DNA of 64,000 nt, from positions 229,093-293,092 of the forward strand of contig JALGYY010000043.1 of assembly GCA_025782575.1 (NCBI GenBank), given 5' to 3'. The stretch comes from a bacterium (lineage in GTDB: Bacteria > Orphanbacterota > Orphanbacteria > Orphanbacterales > Orphanbacteraceae). Made by a program: the position numbers and the translations under genes. The notes under the pieces were generated by a model. That model saw only the letters and a list, made by a program, of their open reading frames with translations. It had not been told where the DNA came from and made no database searches. This document shows, piece by piece, positions 18,337 to 27,348 of this stretch (its first letter is position 1; each line of letters begins with the position of its first letter).

Positions 18337-20010
18337 TCAGCGCACCAGCATGACCTTCTTCGTCATTCTCGATCCGACGTCGACAGTCAGGAAATACGTC
18401 CCACTCGGCGCATCACGTCCGCTGTTGTCGCGGCCGTCCCAGGCAATCTCGATCTCACCTGCGGGCCCGTTTGACCGGATCGAACGGACGAGCCGCCCGG
18501 CGACGTCGTGGATCGACAGTTCGTATCGCCCCGATTGCCCGAGGGTGAACCGTACTGTCGTCATCGGATTGAACGGGTTCGGTGAGATTGTAAACGCTCT
18601 CGCCGACGGAAGATCATTATAGGCGATGCTCGTGCTGACGGACGTATTCATCTGAAGATCGTATCGCTGGATGTCATCGCCAGTACCGGTCTTTCGGAAA
18701 ACTCGAATAATAAAAGCTCCCGCATACGGGAGCTGTACTGAACTCATCAATTCGGTCTCTCCGAGTCCCGCCGATGTTCCCGACGCGATCAGCGTCGTCC
18801 CGAGACTGTCATAGAGCTCGACGTCCGGATCAGAAATCATATCGGTGGAGATCGAAACAGGGGGCGGACCGTTTTGAATCCCGAGAAGATAGGTCGATCC
18901 CACCGGAATGACTGCGATGTCTACGAACGGGTCGTTCATTACGACAATGTAATAGTCGTCCTCCGCCCCATGATCGATCGAGAGATCAGTAACAAGAAGA
19001 CTGTCGACCAGAGTGTCGAGGAATGCAGCGGTCGATGGAATATCATTGTTTTCGTAGAGGTCGCCGTAGAGAAGCTGAGCACCCCGGATATCGTCGTCGA
19101 ATGGACCAAGCCCTCCAAGACCCACAAAGGCTTCCATCAGCTTGGTTCCATCTACCGGCGTTACATGGCCAAGCCCCATCCCGTGGCCGTGCTCGTGCAT
19201 CGTCACGTTTTTGAGGAATGTGAAATCGTTCGTGGGATTGGCGAATGCGGCGGCATCATCGGTGTCCAACACCATGTCGCCGCCGTTGAACGGAAAGTTA
19301 TTATACGCGAGAATTCCCGAGTTGCCGTCGATCGACCGCCCACCGATTCGAATATCAGGCCGAACGCCGACGATTCCGGGGGAGTCCGGGAAAGATGCGC
19401 TGTCGTCGTAGGTCACTTCCAGATAGGTCGTGCCGAGCAGCCCGTCCCAGCGGGCCATCGCTTTCCTCATCTTTCTCTTCCACTGGTTCGGGTTTCCGAA
19501 TGTGGATCCGAATACTAAATTGGCAATGTTCGGCCCACCCGGTTCCATGATCTCCGCGTCGCTTGCGATGAAAACACTATCCGGCATAAACCCCCAAAGG
19601 AGAGTAACGGGATCACCTTCAATGCCGGTGGGGCCATCTGTGGCGGTTGTAGTCCAGCGTCCCCATATGCGGTAGTTCGTTTTTCCGGTGACGGAGTACT
19701 TTCGACCCAGTCTCTCCATAAGTTCGGCGAGGCGCTCTGGCTCGGTATTCGGGTCGAGGATGATGTGAGTCGTCTCGAGTTCGAGACAGGCGGGGTGAAT
19801 ATCGGCCCCCTCTTCGTAATACTTTCGTGACAGAACTGATCTGGTCGTTTCCAGGACGATCCGATCGAATGGATCGGGAGACTGAAGCAGCTCCGCGATT
19901 CGTTCCGGTCGAGATTCCGGATCGCCTTGGTCAGGTGTCAACAGTCTGGCGGACGTGAGGCCGCCTGCGAGGATCAGAAGACAGAGTATCGCTGCCGGGC
20001 GCTTACTCAT
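18337..20010 (-). CDS. secreted matrixin-like zinc metalloprotease with sorting domain
   Basis: 557 residues with a signal peptide (residues 1-21) and GGAG before the ATG. The zinc site HEHGHGMGLGH at 272-282 fits the metzincin HExxHxxGxxH consensus, and Met292 (KLMEAF) provides the Met-turn. GGDMVLD at 243-249 is the kind of segment that precedes the zinc helix in matrixins. Residues ~325-455 look like a pre-peptidase C-terminal-type beta domain (EDDYYIVVMNDPF). The protein ends in the FlgD-like domain: SPNPFNPMTTVRFTL, GRLVRSI, AWDGRDNSG, TYFLTV, KKVMLVR. It should be exported and cell-surface or extracellular, degrading protein. A ~230-residue N-terminal region may act as prodomain. Confidence 0.9.
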   Translation of the reverse strand: MSKRPAAILCLLILAGGLTSARLLTPDQGDPESRPERIAELLQSPDPFDRIVLETTRSVLSRKYYEEGADIHPACLELETTHIILDPNTEPERLAELMERLGRKYSVTGKTNYRIWGRWTTTATDGPTGIEGDPVTLLWGFMPDSVFIASDAEIMEPGGPNIANLVFGSTFGNPNQWKRKMRKAMARWDGLLGTTYLEVTYDDSASFPDSPGIVGVRPDIRIGGRSIDGNSGILAYNNFPFNGGDMVLDTDDAAAFANPTNDFTFLKNVTMHEHGHGMGLGHVTPVDGTKLMEAFVGLGGLGPFDDDIRGAQLLYGDLYENNDIPSTAAFLDTLVDSLLVTDLSIDHGAEDDYYIVVMNDPFVDIAVIPVGSTYLLGIQNGPPPVSISTDMISDPDVELYDSLGTTLIASGTSAGLGETELMSSVQLPYAGAFIIRVFRKTGTGDDIQRYDLQMNTSVSTSIAYNDLPSARAFTISPNPFNPMTTVRFTLGQSGRYELSIHDVAGRLVRSIRSNGPAGEIEIAWDGRDNSGRDAPSGTYFLTVDVGSRMTKKVMLVR

Positions 20011-20067
20011 CCGGGGCTCCTTGTTTTGACGAACATTAGAATGCGGGATATCGAGGGCCTTGCCTGG

Positions 20068-20076
20068 ATTATATCA
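20068..20076 (-). promoter_or_regulatory. extended -10 promoter of the matrixin-like gene
   Basis: On the minus strand TGA-TATAAT, a perfect extended -10, lies 58 bp before the ATG at 20010. No convincing -35 is present 17 bp further up, as expected for extended -10 promoters. Confidence 0.6.
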
Positions 20077-20206
20077 CAAGCGATACAGATCGAGGGGATC
20101 GAGGGGGATCACTTCCAGAGCTGTTCCGGTATTGATTGATTGCGGTAGCTCGAGGGAGACCTGGTTGAGACTCCCTCGAGCCCGATGCTGGAGCCGGCCG
20201 ATCTGC

Positions 20207-20326
20207 TCATGTCAAACCCTGAGGCCCTTTGGTCTTCTTGGATTTCTTTTCCGCTCTTTTCTCTTTCAGGGTTTTTGACGACTTCTTCTTGGGATCTTTC
20301 TTTCGGGCATCCCTTCCCTTGGCCAT
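20207..20326 (-). CDS. 39-residue lysine-rich basic protein
   Basis: A short frame from ATG 20326 to TGA 20207 reads MAKGRDARKKDPKKKSSKTL at its N-terminus and continues KEKRAEKKSKK and TKGPQGLT. About a third of the residues are lysine. The strong Shine-Dalgarno GAGGAGGAA just before the ATG makes translation likely despite the length. Similar tiny MAKG-type basic proteins occur in many bacteria; their role is unknown, though the charge suggests binding to nucleic acid or the ribosome. It stands alone between divergent and parallel genes. Confidence 0.7.
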   Translation of the reverse strand: MAKGRDARKKDPKKKSSKTLKEKRAEKKSKKTKGPQGLT

Positions 20327-20428
20327 GAGCTTCCTCCTCTATTAAGTGCTGGGAACATCTCGCTCCAATCTGCACCGGATCGACATAAAATGCAAGAACC
20401 TCTGAGCAGAAGCGGCATCAGTACCGCG

Positions 20429-20458
20429 CTGACAGGAAACCACTTTGTAGGGTACAAT
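20429..20458 (+). promoter_or_regulatory. sigma-70-type promoter of the cytochrome gene
   Basis: CTGACA at 20429-20434 and TACAAT at 20453-20458 are separated by 18 bp, each five of six to consensus. Transcription would start near 20465, about 27 nt before the ATG, with GAGGG as Shine-Dalgarno. Confidence 0.65.
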
Positions 20459-20491
20459 TAAGCGAGGTACTGACGATCAAGAGGGCCACAG

Positions 20492-21145
20492 ATGGCATGC
20501 AGAGACCGCGAACGATATCGGCGTCGAACAGCTGCGGCAATTGCGGTCGGTCTGGCAGCCATTCTCCTCGCTCCGATCGATACCATCCATGCTTTTCACG
20601 AAGGCGGAGTCGGTAGCTGCAAGAGCTGTCACATTATGCACCCGACCAAGGACGGCGTGCCGATTGAAACCAACGACATGCTCTTACTCACCGACAACGC
20701 AACTGACATTTGTCTCACATGCCATGCTACCGCGAACGGTTCCGTCCTGGGTTCGGATCCACTCAACCCACCTCCCGAGGTGGGGGGAGGGAACTTCGTC
20801 TATCTTCTCGAGGACAATATCAACGATGCTCCCGGGGGCTCCCTCAATCCGATTTCCGGGAACCACGCAGGTCACAACGTGGTCTCGTTGGCATGGGGGA
20901 TCCAGGAAGACCCGGACCATCCCACCGCCCCGGGTGGCAGCTATCCATCGAGTGAACTCGGCTGCACAAGTTGTCACGACCCGCATGGGAACGGGAACTT
21001 TCGCATGCTCTATGGCGCCGGCCAGGTAGCGGCTGGTGACTATCTATTTCTCAACCCGGCCCCTTTGGGAGACGGAATTCCGCTCGAAGGAAGTCAGGAG
21101 CGCCCCGATCTTCACACGGCCTATAACCAGAACTGGTCCGTCTAG
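20492..21145 (+). CDS. multiheme c-type cytochrome, N-terminal part (ends at in-frame TAG)
   Basis: 217 residues from ATG with a twin-hydrophobic signal (TAAAIAVGLAAILLAPIDTIHA). Three heme-attachment motifs are present: CKSCH, CLTCH and CTSCH, each with nearby histidines (HIMHP, HATAN, HDPHG). The doubled CxxCH arrangement of this type is found in periplasmic electron carriers. The frame stops at TAG 21143-21145, immediately before another CxxCH, and then continues in the same frame. The protein is therefore only half as long as the apparent gene. Electron donors or acceptors are not encoded nearby. Confidence 0.85.
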   Translation: MACRDRERYRRRTAAAIAVGLAAILLAPIDTIHAFHEGGVGSCKSCHIMHPTKDGVPIETNDMLLLTDNATDICLTCHATANGSVLGSDPLNPPPEVGGGNFVYLLEDNINDAPGGSLNPISGNHAGHNVVSLAWGIQEDPDHPTAPGGSYPSSELGCTSCHDPHGNGNFRMLYGAGQVAAGDYLFLNPAPLGDGIPLEGSQERPDLHTAYNQNWSV

Positions 21146-21598
21146 TGCATGAACTGCCACGTCTCCTTCAGAGACCACGGCCCCGGATTCGAACATGATG
21201 TGGATCACGTACTGGAGAGTGATGAGCGTGACTCCTACAATCGTTACAATGGTGACAGCGATCCGCTCGGAGCGGATCTATCGACAGCCTACCTGCCGGA
21301 AGTGCCCATCGAAGATCGAGCGGCGGCAATTTCGAGTACGCTCGGAGCCTGGTCATCCAATCGAGTCTCCTGCATGAGCTGTCACCGTGCCCACGCCACG
21401 AGCGCTCCGAAGGCCGGTCGCTGGGATTTCAACGTCCTTCGTCTGGGGGACGATGGAGTTGAATCAGGATCCTACCCGATACCCAATCCGTACGCGGACC
21501 CCGATCAGCGCCAGCTCTGCGTCAAGTGCCACTATAATGAAGCAGAGGATCATGGGTGGGATCGCGCCTGCATCGAGTGTCATCGCGAATCGCATTAA
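21146..21598 (+). pseudogene. multiheme c-type cytochrome, C-terminal part, in frame after TAG
   Basis: The first codons after the TAG read CMNCH, so the stop sits exactly against a heme motif. Three more follow: CMSCH, CVKCH and CIECH, giving four here and seven for the whole frame from 20492. Sequence between motifs keeps normal codon structure and ends RESH. A restart at ATG 21149 would lie inside the CMNCH motif and lose its first cysteine, and would lack a signal peptide, so independent translation would not make a useful cytochrome. A single-base nonsense change or sequencing error in an intact gene, or stop-codon readthrough, are the alternatives. Confidence 0.75.
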
Positions 21599-21611
21599 GA
21601 CTATTCATACA

Positions 21612-21646
21612 AATTGCGGGCGGCCCGAATCGGACCGCCCGCAATT
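21612..21646. terminator. perfect 12-bp stem-loop between convergent genes
   Basis: AATTGCGGGCGG (21612-21623) and CCGCCCGCAATT (21635-21646) are a perfect inverted repeat with an 11-nt loop. It lies 14 bp after the cytochrome stop and 28 bp before the end of the minus-strand gene, where a bidirectional terminator is expected. Confidence 0.75.
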
Positions 21647-21673
21647 GATCAGCCTTCCTCTCTCGCCGATCGC

Positions 21674-24070
21674 TTACCGGACGAGTATCATCTTGCGACT
21701 TTCGACACCGCTATCGGCCTCCATCCGATAGAGGTAGACACCGGAGCCGACCGGGTCGCCGGCGGCTGTTCGGCCGTCCCACGTCACTTCGTGCACACCG
21801 GCATCACGGCGCTCATCCAAAAGAGTTCGCACGAGACGCCCGCCGAGCGTGTAGACGGAGACATTCACCCGCTCGGAACGGTCCAGGTCGAACCGAATCC
21901 TGGTCGTCGGATTAAACGGGTTCGGTGTGGCCGGATGGAGCCGCGTATCGGGCAGCTGCGGTGCCGTCGACGGGTCCACGCTGGTCGGCACGACAAGGGC
22001 TTCGCCAGGCATCATCACGATGGCGTCCCACTCGATGGCGTCTGGGCCGAATACATCAATCGTCAGGAAGAGCGGCTCGGGGAAGATCGTTCCCAGATTG
22101 ACGATCGACTGAGACGGAGCAGCCGCTTTTTGCGTCCCGCCGAGAAAATCGTCCGGTCCGATCGTCGTTGAGAACTGAATCGAACCGCCGCCCATGGACG
22201 GTTGCCAGATACTGACAAACACTTCAGTGAACCCCGCCGGTATCCCCCCGAAAGGATCGACCAGGTCGGCTGCACCGAGAATGAGCACCGTGCTGTCGGC
22301 GAATCCCTGTAGCGGATCGCCTGAGTTGTAGAGCCACGGCCGATCGGGATCGATTTCCATGGGCAGCTCCACTTGGAATTGCTGGAACCAGTTCGGGCCG
22401 GTCGTTGCCGGCACCTCGTCCGTTAACGTGCCGGGAAACCATCCATAATTATAGAATCCGAATGTACCTTGTCCGAGTGTGTCATTGAATTCTGCCGCTG
22501 AAGCGTCCAACCAGCCGATCGAGTGGTTGTTGTAGCGGGATCCGAATGGAGTCGGCGTCACCGGCTCTGACGTATCCCGAAGCCACGTAGCTAGCATGCG
22601 TACGCCCGGTTTGTTGGAGTGCATCACTACTTTGTACTTGCCGGTGGCGTTCGCTGTGCCGTTCCTTCGAAAATAGATCGACTTGCCCAGATTCCAGTTA
22701 TACGTGCTCGAGTTGACCCAGCTGGTTCCGGTCCCGCTCGAAACTTCACACTGCAACGTAAAATTGCCGCACGTATCGGAGCTGGCCCCACCGGGGAAGC
22801 GGAGACAGACAGTGGAACACGCTTCACCGATCTGGAAGCAGAACGGTTCACCTTTGGCGTCATCGAAAGTGTGGACATAGCCGCCAGTTGTGTTGTTGTT
22901 CTTGCAGTCATTCAGCCACTTTCGCCAGTTCGTCGAGTCCGGTCCGTTCTTCAGCGCTTCGGTAATTGCCGTGACCGCTGAATCGGCCCACTCAAATGCT
23001 TCGATCCCGGTGAGACCCTGTTGGATGCAATCCCATAAGGCCAACGGGAATATTGACCCGTCAACCGCATCGCCGTCGCTCTGGAGGAAGTAGCAGGAAC
23101 TATTGGCGCCGTCACTCGACATGGAATGAAAGCCGTTTACCTTCTTTTCCGCGAGCTCGTCGAGGAGTGAGCCGGAATGACACGCTTCAACTATTACGCA
23201 ATACTCATCGGCCGCCTGATCCTTCAGCTTGCAGGCGAACTCTTTTGCCGTGATGAACTTCCCGCCGGGCAGCCATAGTGTGTCGGGCGTGCCGTGGCCG
23301 GTCCAGAAGACATAAAGCTTGTCACATCCCTGCGGCAGGGCATCGATCGCGCTGAGAATTTCAGCTTTCGTCTTGCCCACCTGAACATCCGGTGTGACTC
23401 CGAGCGATTCGAAGCTCTCAATGGCACAACGAATATCGGCACCGAATTCTTTGTCCGCCGCCGTATCGTACGGCGTGATGATGATGCCCCAGACATCAGC
23501 GGCTTCGGTTTTCGGCACGATGTTTTGGCGCTTGATGTCGTCCGGGATCTCAATTCGTGGGAACCGGAAGCGGCCGTCCTCCGTTCCCGGAATAGCCCCA
23601 CCCGAACCGAACGATGTTAGGAAGGCATCGGCCGTCAGATCACGGTCCACGTTCGTCGCGTAGAGCTCCACCCCTCCGACCGACGGCCACCATTGGCCGT
23701 CAGCCGTCCAGGCGATGGTGCCGCTCGCATCGTCGACGAGCACGAACTTTGTGGGATGCCCGAACTGGGCGCGAGGGTTCAGATCGAGCCAGATGAACCA
23801 TGACGATGATACGGTCGTGGTGAGTGTATCGATTGTGTTTTGTGCGATAAAAGTTCCGCCGGGGATAGTGACTTGCATGGCGAAACCGTTAAGCGCGTAG
23901 TTCACGCTCAGCGTGTCGATAATATCGGTTGTGACAAGATCGATAGCGTCTTGCCGGGTGATGGCGCCGGCTGGTGATACCGCGCCGAGAATCGGCAGGA
24001 ACAGTGTCAGGAAGATTATGGCACTGATCCGTTTGTCACTGCTTGAGCGGGGCGTATTGGTTCCGATCAT
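21674..24070 (-). CDS. secreted legumain-like (C13/caspase-fold) cysteine peptidase with sorting domain
   Basis: 798 residues from ATG 24070, chosen over the ATG at 24106 because AGGAGG lies 4 nt before it. A signal peptide covers residues ~15-36. The dyad sits in YVFWTGHGTP (His259) and VIVEACHSGS (Cys297), the HG and EAC-x-SGS motifs of clan CD peptidases, close to legumain. A ~400-residue beta-rich region follows with several cysteines, then the FlgD-like domain (TPNPFNPTTRIRFDL, GRLVRTLL, TWDGR, GSGVYLYRM, KMILVR). It should be exported and probably acts on surface or extracellular proteins; caspase-like members can also process other cell-surface proteins. Not the same as gingipain, which lacks this EACHSGS context. 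Confidence 0.85.
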   Translation of the reverse strand: MIGTNTPRSSSDKRISAIIFLTLFLPILGAVSPAGAITRQDAIDLVTTDIIDTLSVNYALNGFAMQVTIPGGTFIAQNTIDTLTTTVSSSWFIWLDLNPRAQFGHPTKFVLVDDASGTIAWTADGQWWPSVGGVELYATNVDRDLTADAFLTSFGSGGAIPGTEDGRFRFPRIEIPDDIKRQNIVPKTEAADVWGIIITPYDTAADKEFGADIRCAIESFESLGVTPDVQVGKTKAEILSAIDALPQGCDKLYVFWTGHGTPDTLWLPGGKFITAKEFACKLKDQAADEYCVIVEACHSGSLLDELAEKKVNGFHSMSSDGANSSCYFLQSDGDAVDGSIFPLALWDCIQQGLTGIEAFEWADSAVTAITEALKNGPDSTNWRKWLNDCKNNNTTGGYVHTFDDAKGEPFCFQIGEACSTVCLRFPGGASSDTCGNFTLQCEVSSGTGTSWVNSSTYNWNLGKSIYFRRNGTANATGKYKVVMHSNKPGVRMLATWLRDTSEPVTPTPFGSRYNNHSIGWLDASAAEFNDTLGQGTFGFYNYGWFPGTLTDEVPATTGPNWFQQFQVELPMEIDPDRPWLYNSGDPLQGFADSTVLILGAADLVDPFGGIPAGFTEVFVSIWQPSMGGGSIQFSTTIGPDDFLGGTQKAAAPSQSIVNLGTIFPEPLFLTIDVFGPDAIEWDAIVMMPGEALVVPTSVDPSTAPQLPDTRLHPATPNPFNPTTRIRFDLDRSERVNVSVYTLGGRLVRTLLDERRDAGVHEVTWDGRTAAGDPVGSGVYLYRMEADSGVESRKMILVR

Positions 24071-24160
24071 GTGACCTCCTCTTTTCCGGGAGAGTGTCGG
24101 CCGCATTCCGGGGATAGCGGTGAGGAGTGCGGCTCTCCCCCCGCCGATTGATCCATGGAT

Positions 24161-24182
24161 ATAGTACGGACCGATCGGTCCG
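24161..24182 (-). promoter_or_regulatory. candidate promoter with 16-bp perfect palindrome
   Basis: CGGACCGATCGGTCCG (24167-24182) is perfectly symmetric and, on the minus strand, abuts TACTAT (24166-24161), a candidate -10 for the legumain-like gene. This puts the palindrome in the -35/-10 spacer, where a repressor would act. It lies in the divergent region shared with the kinase gene at 24283. Confidence 0.5.
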
Positions 24183-24282
24183 ATATTGCGGACTGAAATC
24201 GAATGGCGAAATAGATATCGGGATTTGCATACTGTCGAGGTAATATACCATCCTATAAAGAGCTTAACCGATAGGTGCTGTT

Positions 24283-27234
24283 ATGTCCGATAATGATGAC
24301 AAAACTCAACCTGCCTTCCAGCCCGATGTGGGGAAGATGGTCAACCACTATCTTATTCTCGCCAAACTCGGCGCGGGTGGCATGGGAGAGGTCTATCTTG
24401 CGGAGGACGCCAAACTCTCTCGAAGTGTAGCCCTCAAATTTCTTCCCCCTTCGCTAGCCACCGACTCTACAATCCGCGCACGCTTTGCCCGCGAAGCAAA
24501 AGCAGCCGCCTCGCTCCATCACCCGAACATCGTCCATGTATATGAGGTTGGCGAGCATGAAGGCCGTCCCTATATTGCAATGGAGCATGTCGATGGTTCC
24601 CCGTTGCGAAAGGTTCTGTCAGAAGGTCCGGTCGCGCTGGAGACGGCCATTGCCTATGCTGAGGCTTTGGCGGGCGCGGTGGAAGAAGCGCATCGCGCCG
24701 GAGTCATTCACCGCGATATCAAACCGGGCAATATCGTAGTTGATTCGAATGACCGGCCGAAGCTGCTCGATTTCGGACTCGCGGCGCTCCCCCGCGCTGA
24801 AGCGATCACGAAGACGGGAACTACACTAGGTACCGTCGGCTACATGGCACCGGAACAGGCGCGCGGCGACAGTGTGGACCAACGATCGGATCTCTTCTCG
24901 CTCGGCGTGGTTCTCTACGAAATGATTGCGGGGCACCAGCCGTTTCAAGCCGACACAGAGGTCGCCACACTCGATCTGGTTCTGCATCGGGTACAGGATC
25001 CGCTTGCTCGGTACCGCGCGGGTGTTCCGATCGGGTTGGAGCAGATCGTATCCAAGCTTCTCGAGAAGGATCCCGCACTGCGCTACCAGACTGCCGCCGA
25101 CCTCGCAGCGGATATCAGGCGAGAACGGAAAGTTCAGGACGGATCCATCCAGGCATCAGCACTGGATATTCCCCGAAAGAACGATCGACCCGGTTGGCTG
25201 ACTCCCGCGATCATCGCCGGTACTCTTGTCGTTGCCGGATTGCTCTGGAAACCCTGGAACCGTGGACCCGTGATCGTGGCACCTGCAGAGGCGAGTCAGA
25301 GCCGGCTCGTTATTTTTGACTTTGAAAACCTCGTCAGGGATGAAGGAAGCAAGAACCTCGGCATGATCATATCCAGCCTTCTCGTTGCCGACCTATCAGA
25401 ATCCCATTTCCTGCAGGTCATCTCGCGGCAGCGCATCTTCGATGTGGCCAAATCACTCGGCCACGATTCCACCCTCCCGATCGATGGAGGTCTCTCTGAA
25501 GCGGTCGCACGGAAAGCGGGCGGGCAATGGATGCTGACGGGCACGATTCTCCAGACAGAACCCGTTCTCGTGCTCACGAGTCAGGTCGCGGATGTGGCGA
25601 GCGGAAACGTCTCGACCTCACAGAGAGTCGTCGGCAAACCGAGTGAAGACATATTTGCAGTCGTCGACAGATTGACCAGTGAGCTGAAGCGCGATCTCGA
25701 TCTGCCGGATGATTCAGAGCACGAACCGGATCCCAGGGTTTCGGAGATTACCACGGACTCGCCTGAAGCCTACCGCCACTTTGTCCTCGGCGTTGATAAG
25801 TTGCAACAGTTCTCCAAGATTGAAGCGTTCGAGGAGCTGACCCGGGCTGTCGAGATTGACTCAACATTTGCTTCAGCATATTACATGTTGTCCGTCTTGA
25901 GATTGACCGAACAGAGGGACAAGGATGCGCTTATCTACATTCAGGCCGCGCTTCGCCACATCGACCGGACGACCTGGCGAGAGCGACTGGAAATCCAGGC
26001 CCTCGATTTCGAACTTCACGGAGAGCTCAATGCCGCGACGGCAAAACTCCGAGAGATTACAGATCGGCTCCCTGATGATCCGACTGCCTGGTTTAAGCTC
26101 GGGATGGCACACGAGTCGAACTCATTGAAAGCCCTTGAGGCGTACGAACGGGCGATTATCGCCGATTCGTCGCACGCGCCGGCGTATAATCAGCTCGCTT
26201 ATGCCTATCAGAAGGTCGGTCGGTGGGATGATGCGATCCAGGCAATCAACAGATACATCGACTTGCGGCCGAACGAACCGAATCCTCGCGATAGTCGTGG
26301 CGATCTCTACGCGCTGCAGGGTCGTCTCGAAGAGGCACGCGCTTCTTACGAAAAGGCGCGCGCCATCAAGCCCGACTTCATGCCGAGTTCTCGCTATAAG
26401 CTTGCAATAGTGAATCTATTGCTGGGTGACGACGTCGAGGCCATACGGATCTTCCGCGAGCTCGCGGATGGGAGCATCGATAACGGCGGACGCCTGGGGA
26501 AACGGGGCTTGATCGAAGTCCTTTTGTATCAAGGCCGTTATCAAGCAGCACTACAACGCCTGCAGACTGAGATTGCGCATGCCGAAGCTCGCGGAGACTA
26601 CGATATGTGGGCCTTCCTCACACAGTACTCCGCTTTCGCTTACTCGATTCTCGAACAACACAAAGATGCACTCCATGCGATTCGGTCGGCTATCGCGATC
26701 GCCAGTGATCACGAGACTCACGATTTCCACTGGATGTACGAGGCTGCAATATGGGTCTCCCTTCGCGCCGGGCGGGTGGATCTGGCGGATGACCATGTCG
26801 AAACCCTGAGAGAACTGGCCCTGTTGACTCGGAGTACGGAAGAGCATTACCTCGGGGCACGGGGCGCCCTTGCAGAGGCACACGGAGACTTTGGGGAGAT
26901 GGCGCGATTCTACCGCCTTTGCGTCGATCAGCAGAAGGACCTGTACTGGTTCTATCGCCTAGGTAAAGCATCGCGCCTGGTCGGGCGTCTCGACGAGGCG
27001 GTCGAGTGGCTGGTCATGGCACGGGACTACGTCGACATGGATCGACTGTCTCTATTTCCGTTTTCGATTCTTGTCTACTACGAACTTGGCCTCGCCTACG
27101 AGGCGTCCGGCTGGAACGAAAAGGCGATCGACTCCTTCGAGACTTTCCTGCAGATCTGGCAGAATGCAGACTACCGCCCTCCGGAAATGAACGATGCGGA
27201 ACAGCAGTTAACCAAGCTCAGGTCTGATTCCTAA
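24283..27234 (+). CDS. receptor-type Ser/Thr kinase with TolB/FlgO-like domain and TPR repeats
   Basis: 983 residues. Kinase at 23-280: glycine loop GAGGMG 30-35, Lys52 in VALK, HRD 143-145, DFG 163-165, APEQ 189-192. A membrane helix lies at 305-322 (LTPAIIAGTLVVAGLLW). Outside it, residues ~336-470 look like a TolB/FlgO-type nucleotide- or peptide-binding domain (SRLVIFDFENL, then GMIISSLLVADLSES, QWMLTGTI), and the rest, ~480-980, is a superhelix of TPRs (for example FKLGMAHESNSLKALEAYERA, DDAIQAINRYIDLRPNEPNP, EEARASYEKARAIKP). The architecture is a widespread one in Acidobacteria and related lineages. Its ligand is unknown. Confidence 0.93.
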   Translation: MSDNDDKTQPAFQPDVGKMVNHYLILAKLGAGGMGEVYLAEDAKLSRSVALKFLPPSLATDSTIRARFAREAKAAASLHHPNIVHVYEVGEHEGRPYIAMEHVDGSPLRKVLSEGPVALETAIAYAEALAGAVEEAHRAGVIHRDIKPGNIVVDSNDRPKLLDFGLAALPRAEAITKTGTTLGTVGYMAPEQARGDSVDQRSDLFSLGVVLYEMIAGHQPFQADTEVATLDLVLHRVQDPLARYRAGVPIGLEQIVSKLLEKDPALRYQTAADLAADIRRERKVQDGSIQASALDIPRKNDRPGWLTPAIIAGTLVVAGLLWKPWNRGPVIVAPAEASQSRLVIFDFENLVRDEGSKNLGMIISSLLVADLSESHFLQVISRQRIFDVAKSLGHDSTLPIDGGLSEAVARKAGGQWMLTGTILQTEPVLVLTSQVADVASGNVSTSQRVVGKPSEDIFAVVDRLTSELKRDLDLPDDSEHEPDPRVSEITTDSPEAYRHFVLGVDKLQQFSKIEAFEELTRAVEIDSTFASAYYMLSVLRLTEQRDKDALIYIQAALRHIDRTTWRERLEIQALDFELHGELNAATAKLREITDRLPDDPTAWFKLGMAHESNSLKALEAYERAIIADSSHAPAYNQLAYAYQKVGRWDDAIQAINRYIDLRPNEPNPRDSRGDLYALQGRLEEARASYEKARAIKPDFMPSSRYKLAIVNLLLGDDVEAIRIFRELADGSIDNGGRLGKRGLIEVLLYQGRYQAALQRLQTEIAHAEARGDYDMWAFLTQYSAFAYSILEQHKDALHAIRSAIAIASDHETHDFHWMYEAAIWVSLRAGRVDLADDHVETLRELALLTRSTEEHYLGARGALAEAHGDFGEMARFYRLCVDQQKDLYWFYRLGKASRLVGRLDEAVEWLVMARDYVDMDRLSLFPFSILVYYELGLAYEASGWNEKAIDSFETFLQIWQNADYRPPEMNDAEQQLTKLRSDS

Positions 27235-27348
27235 GGCGTTAGTCCGGGCCAGCATGAAACGGGGGTACGAAGCTCGGCCTCGTCGCCAAGAACAAGACGC
27301 CTTTTGATTAGTCACACCGGAAGAGTCAGCTGATATTGGAGGAATTCG

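Noticed and set aside
21146-21598. Pyrrolysine encoded by the TAG in the cytochrome
   Set aside because: No Pyl tRNA or pylS is visible, and cytochromes are not known Pyl proteins; a point mutation or sequencing error is simpler.
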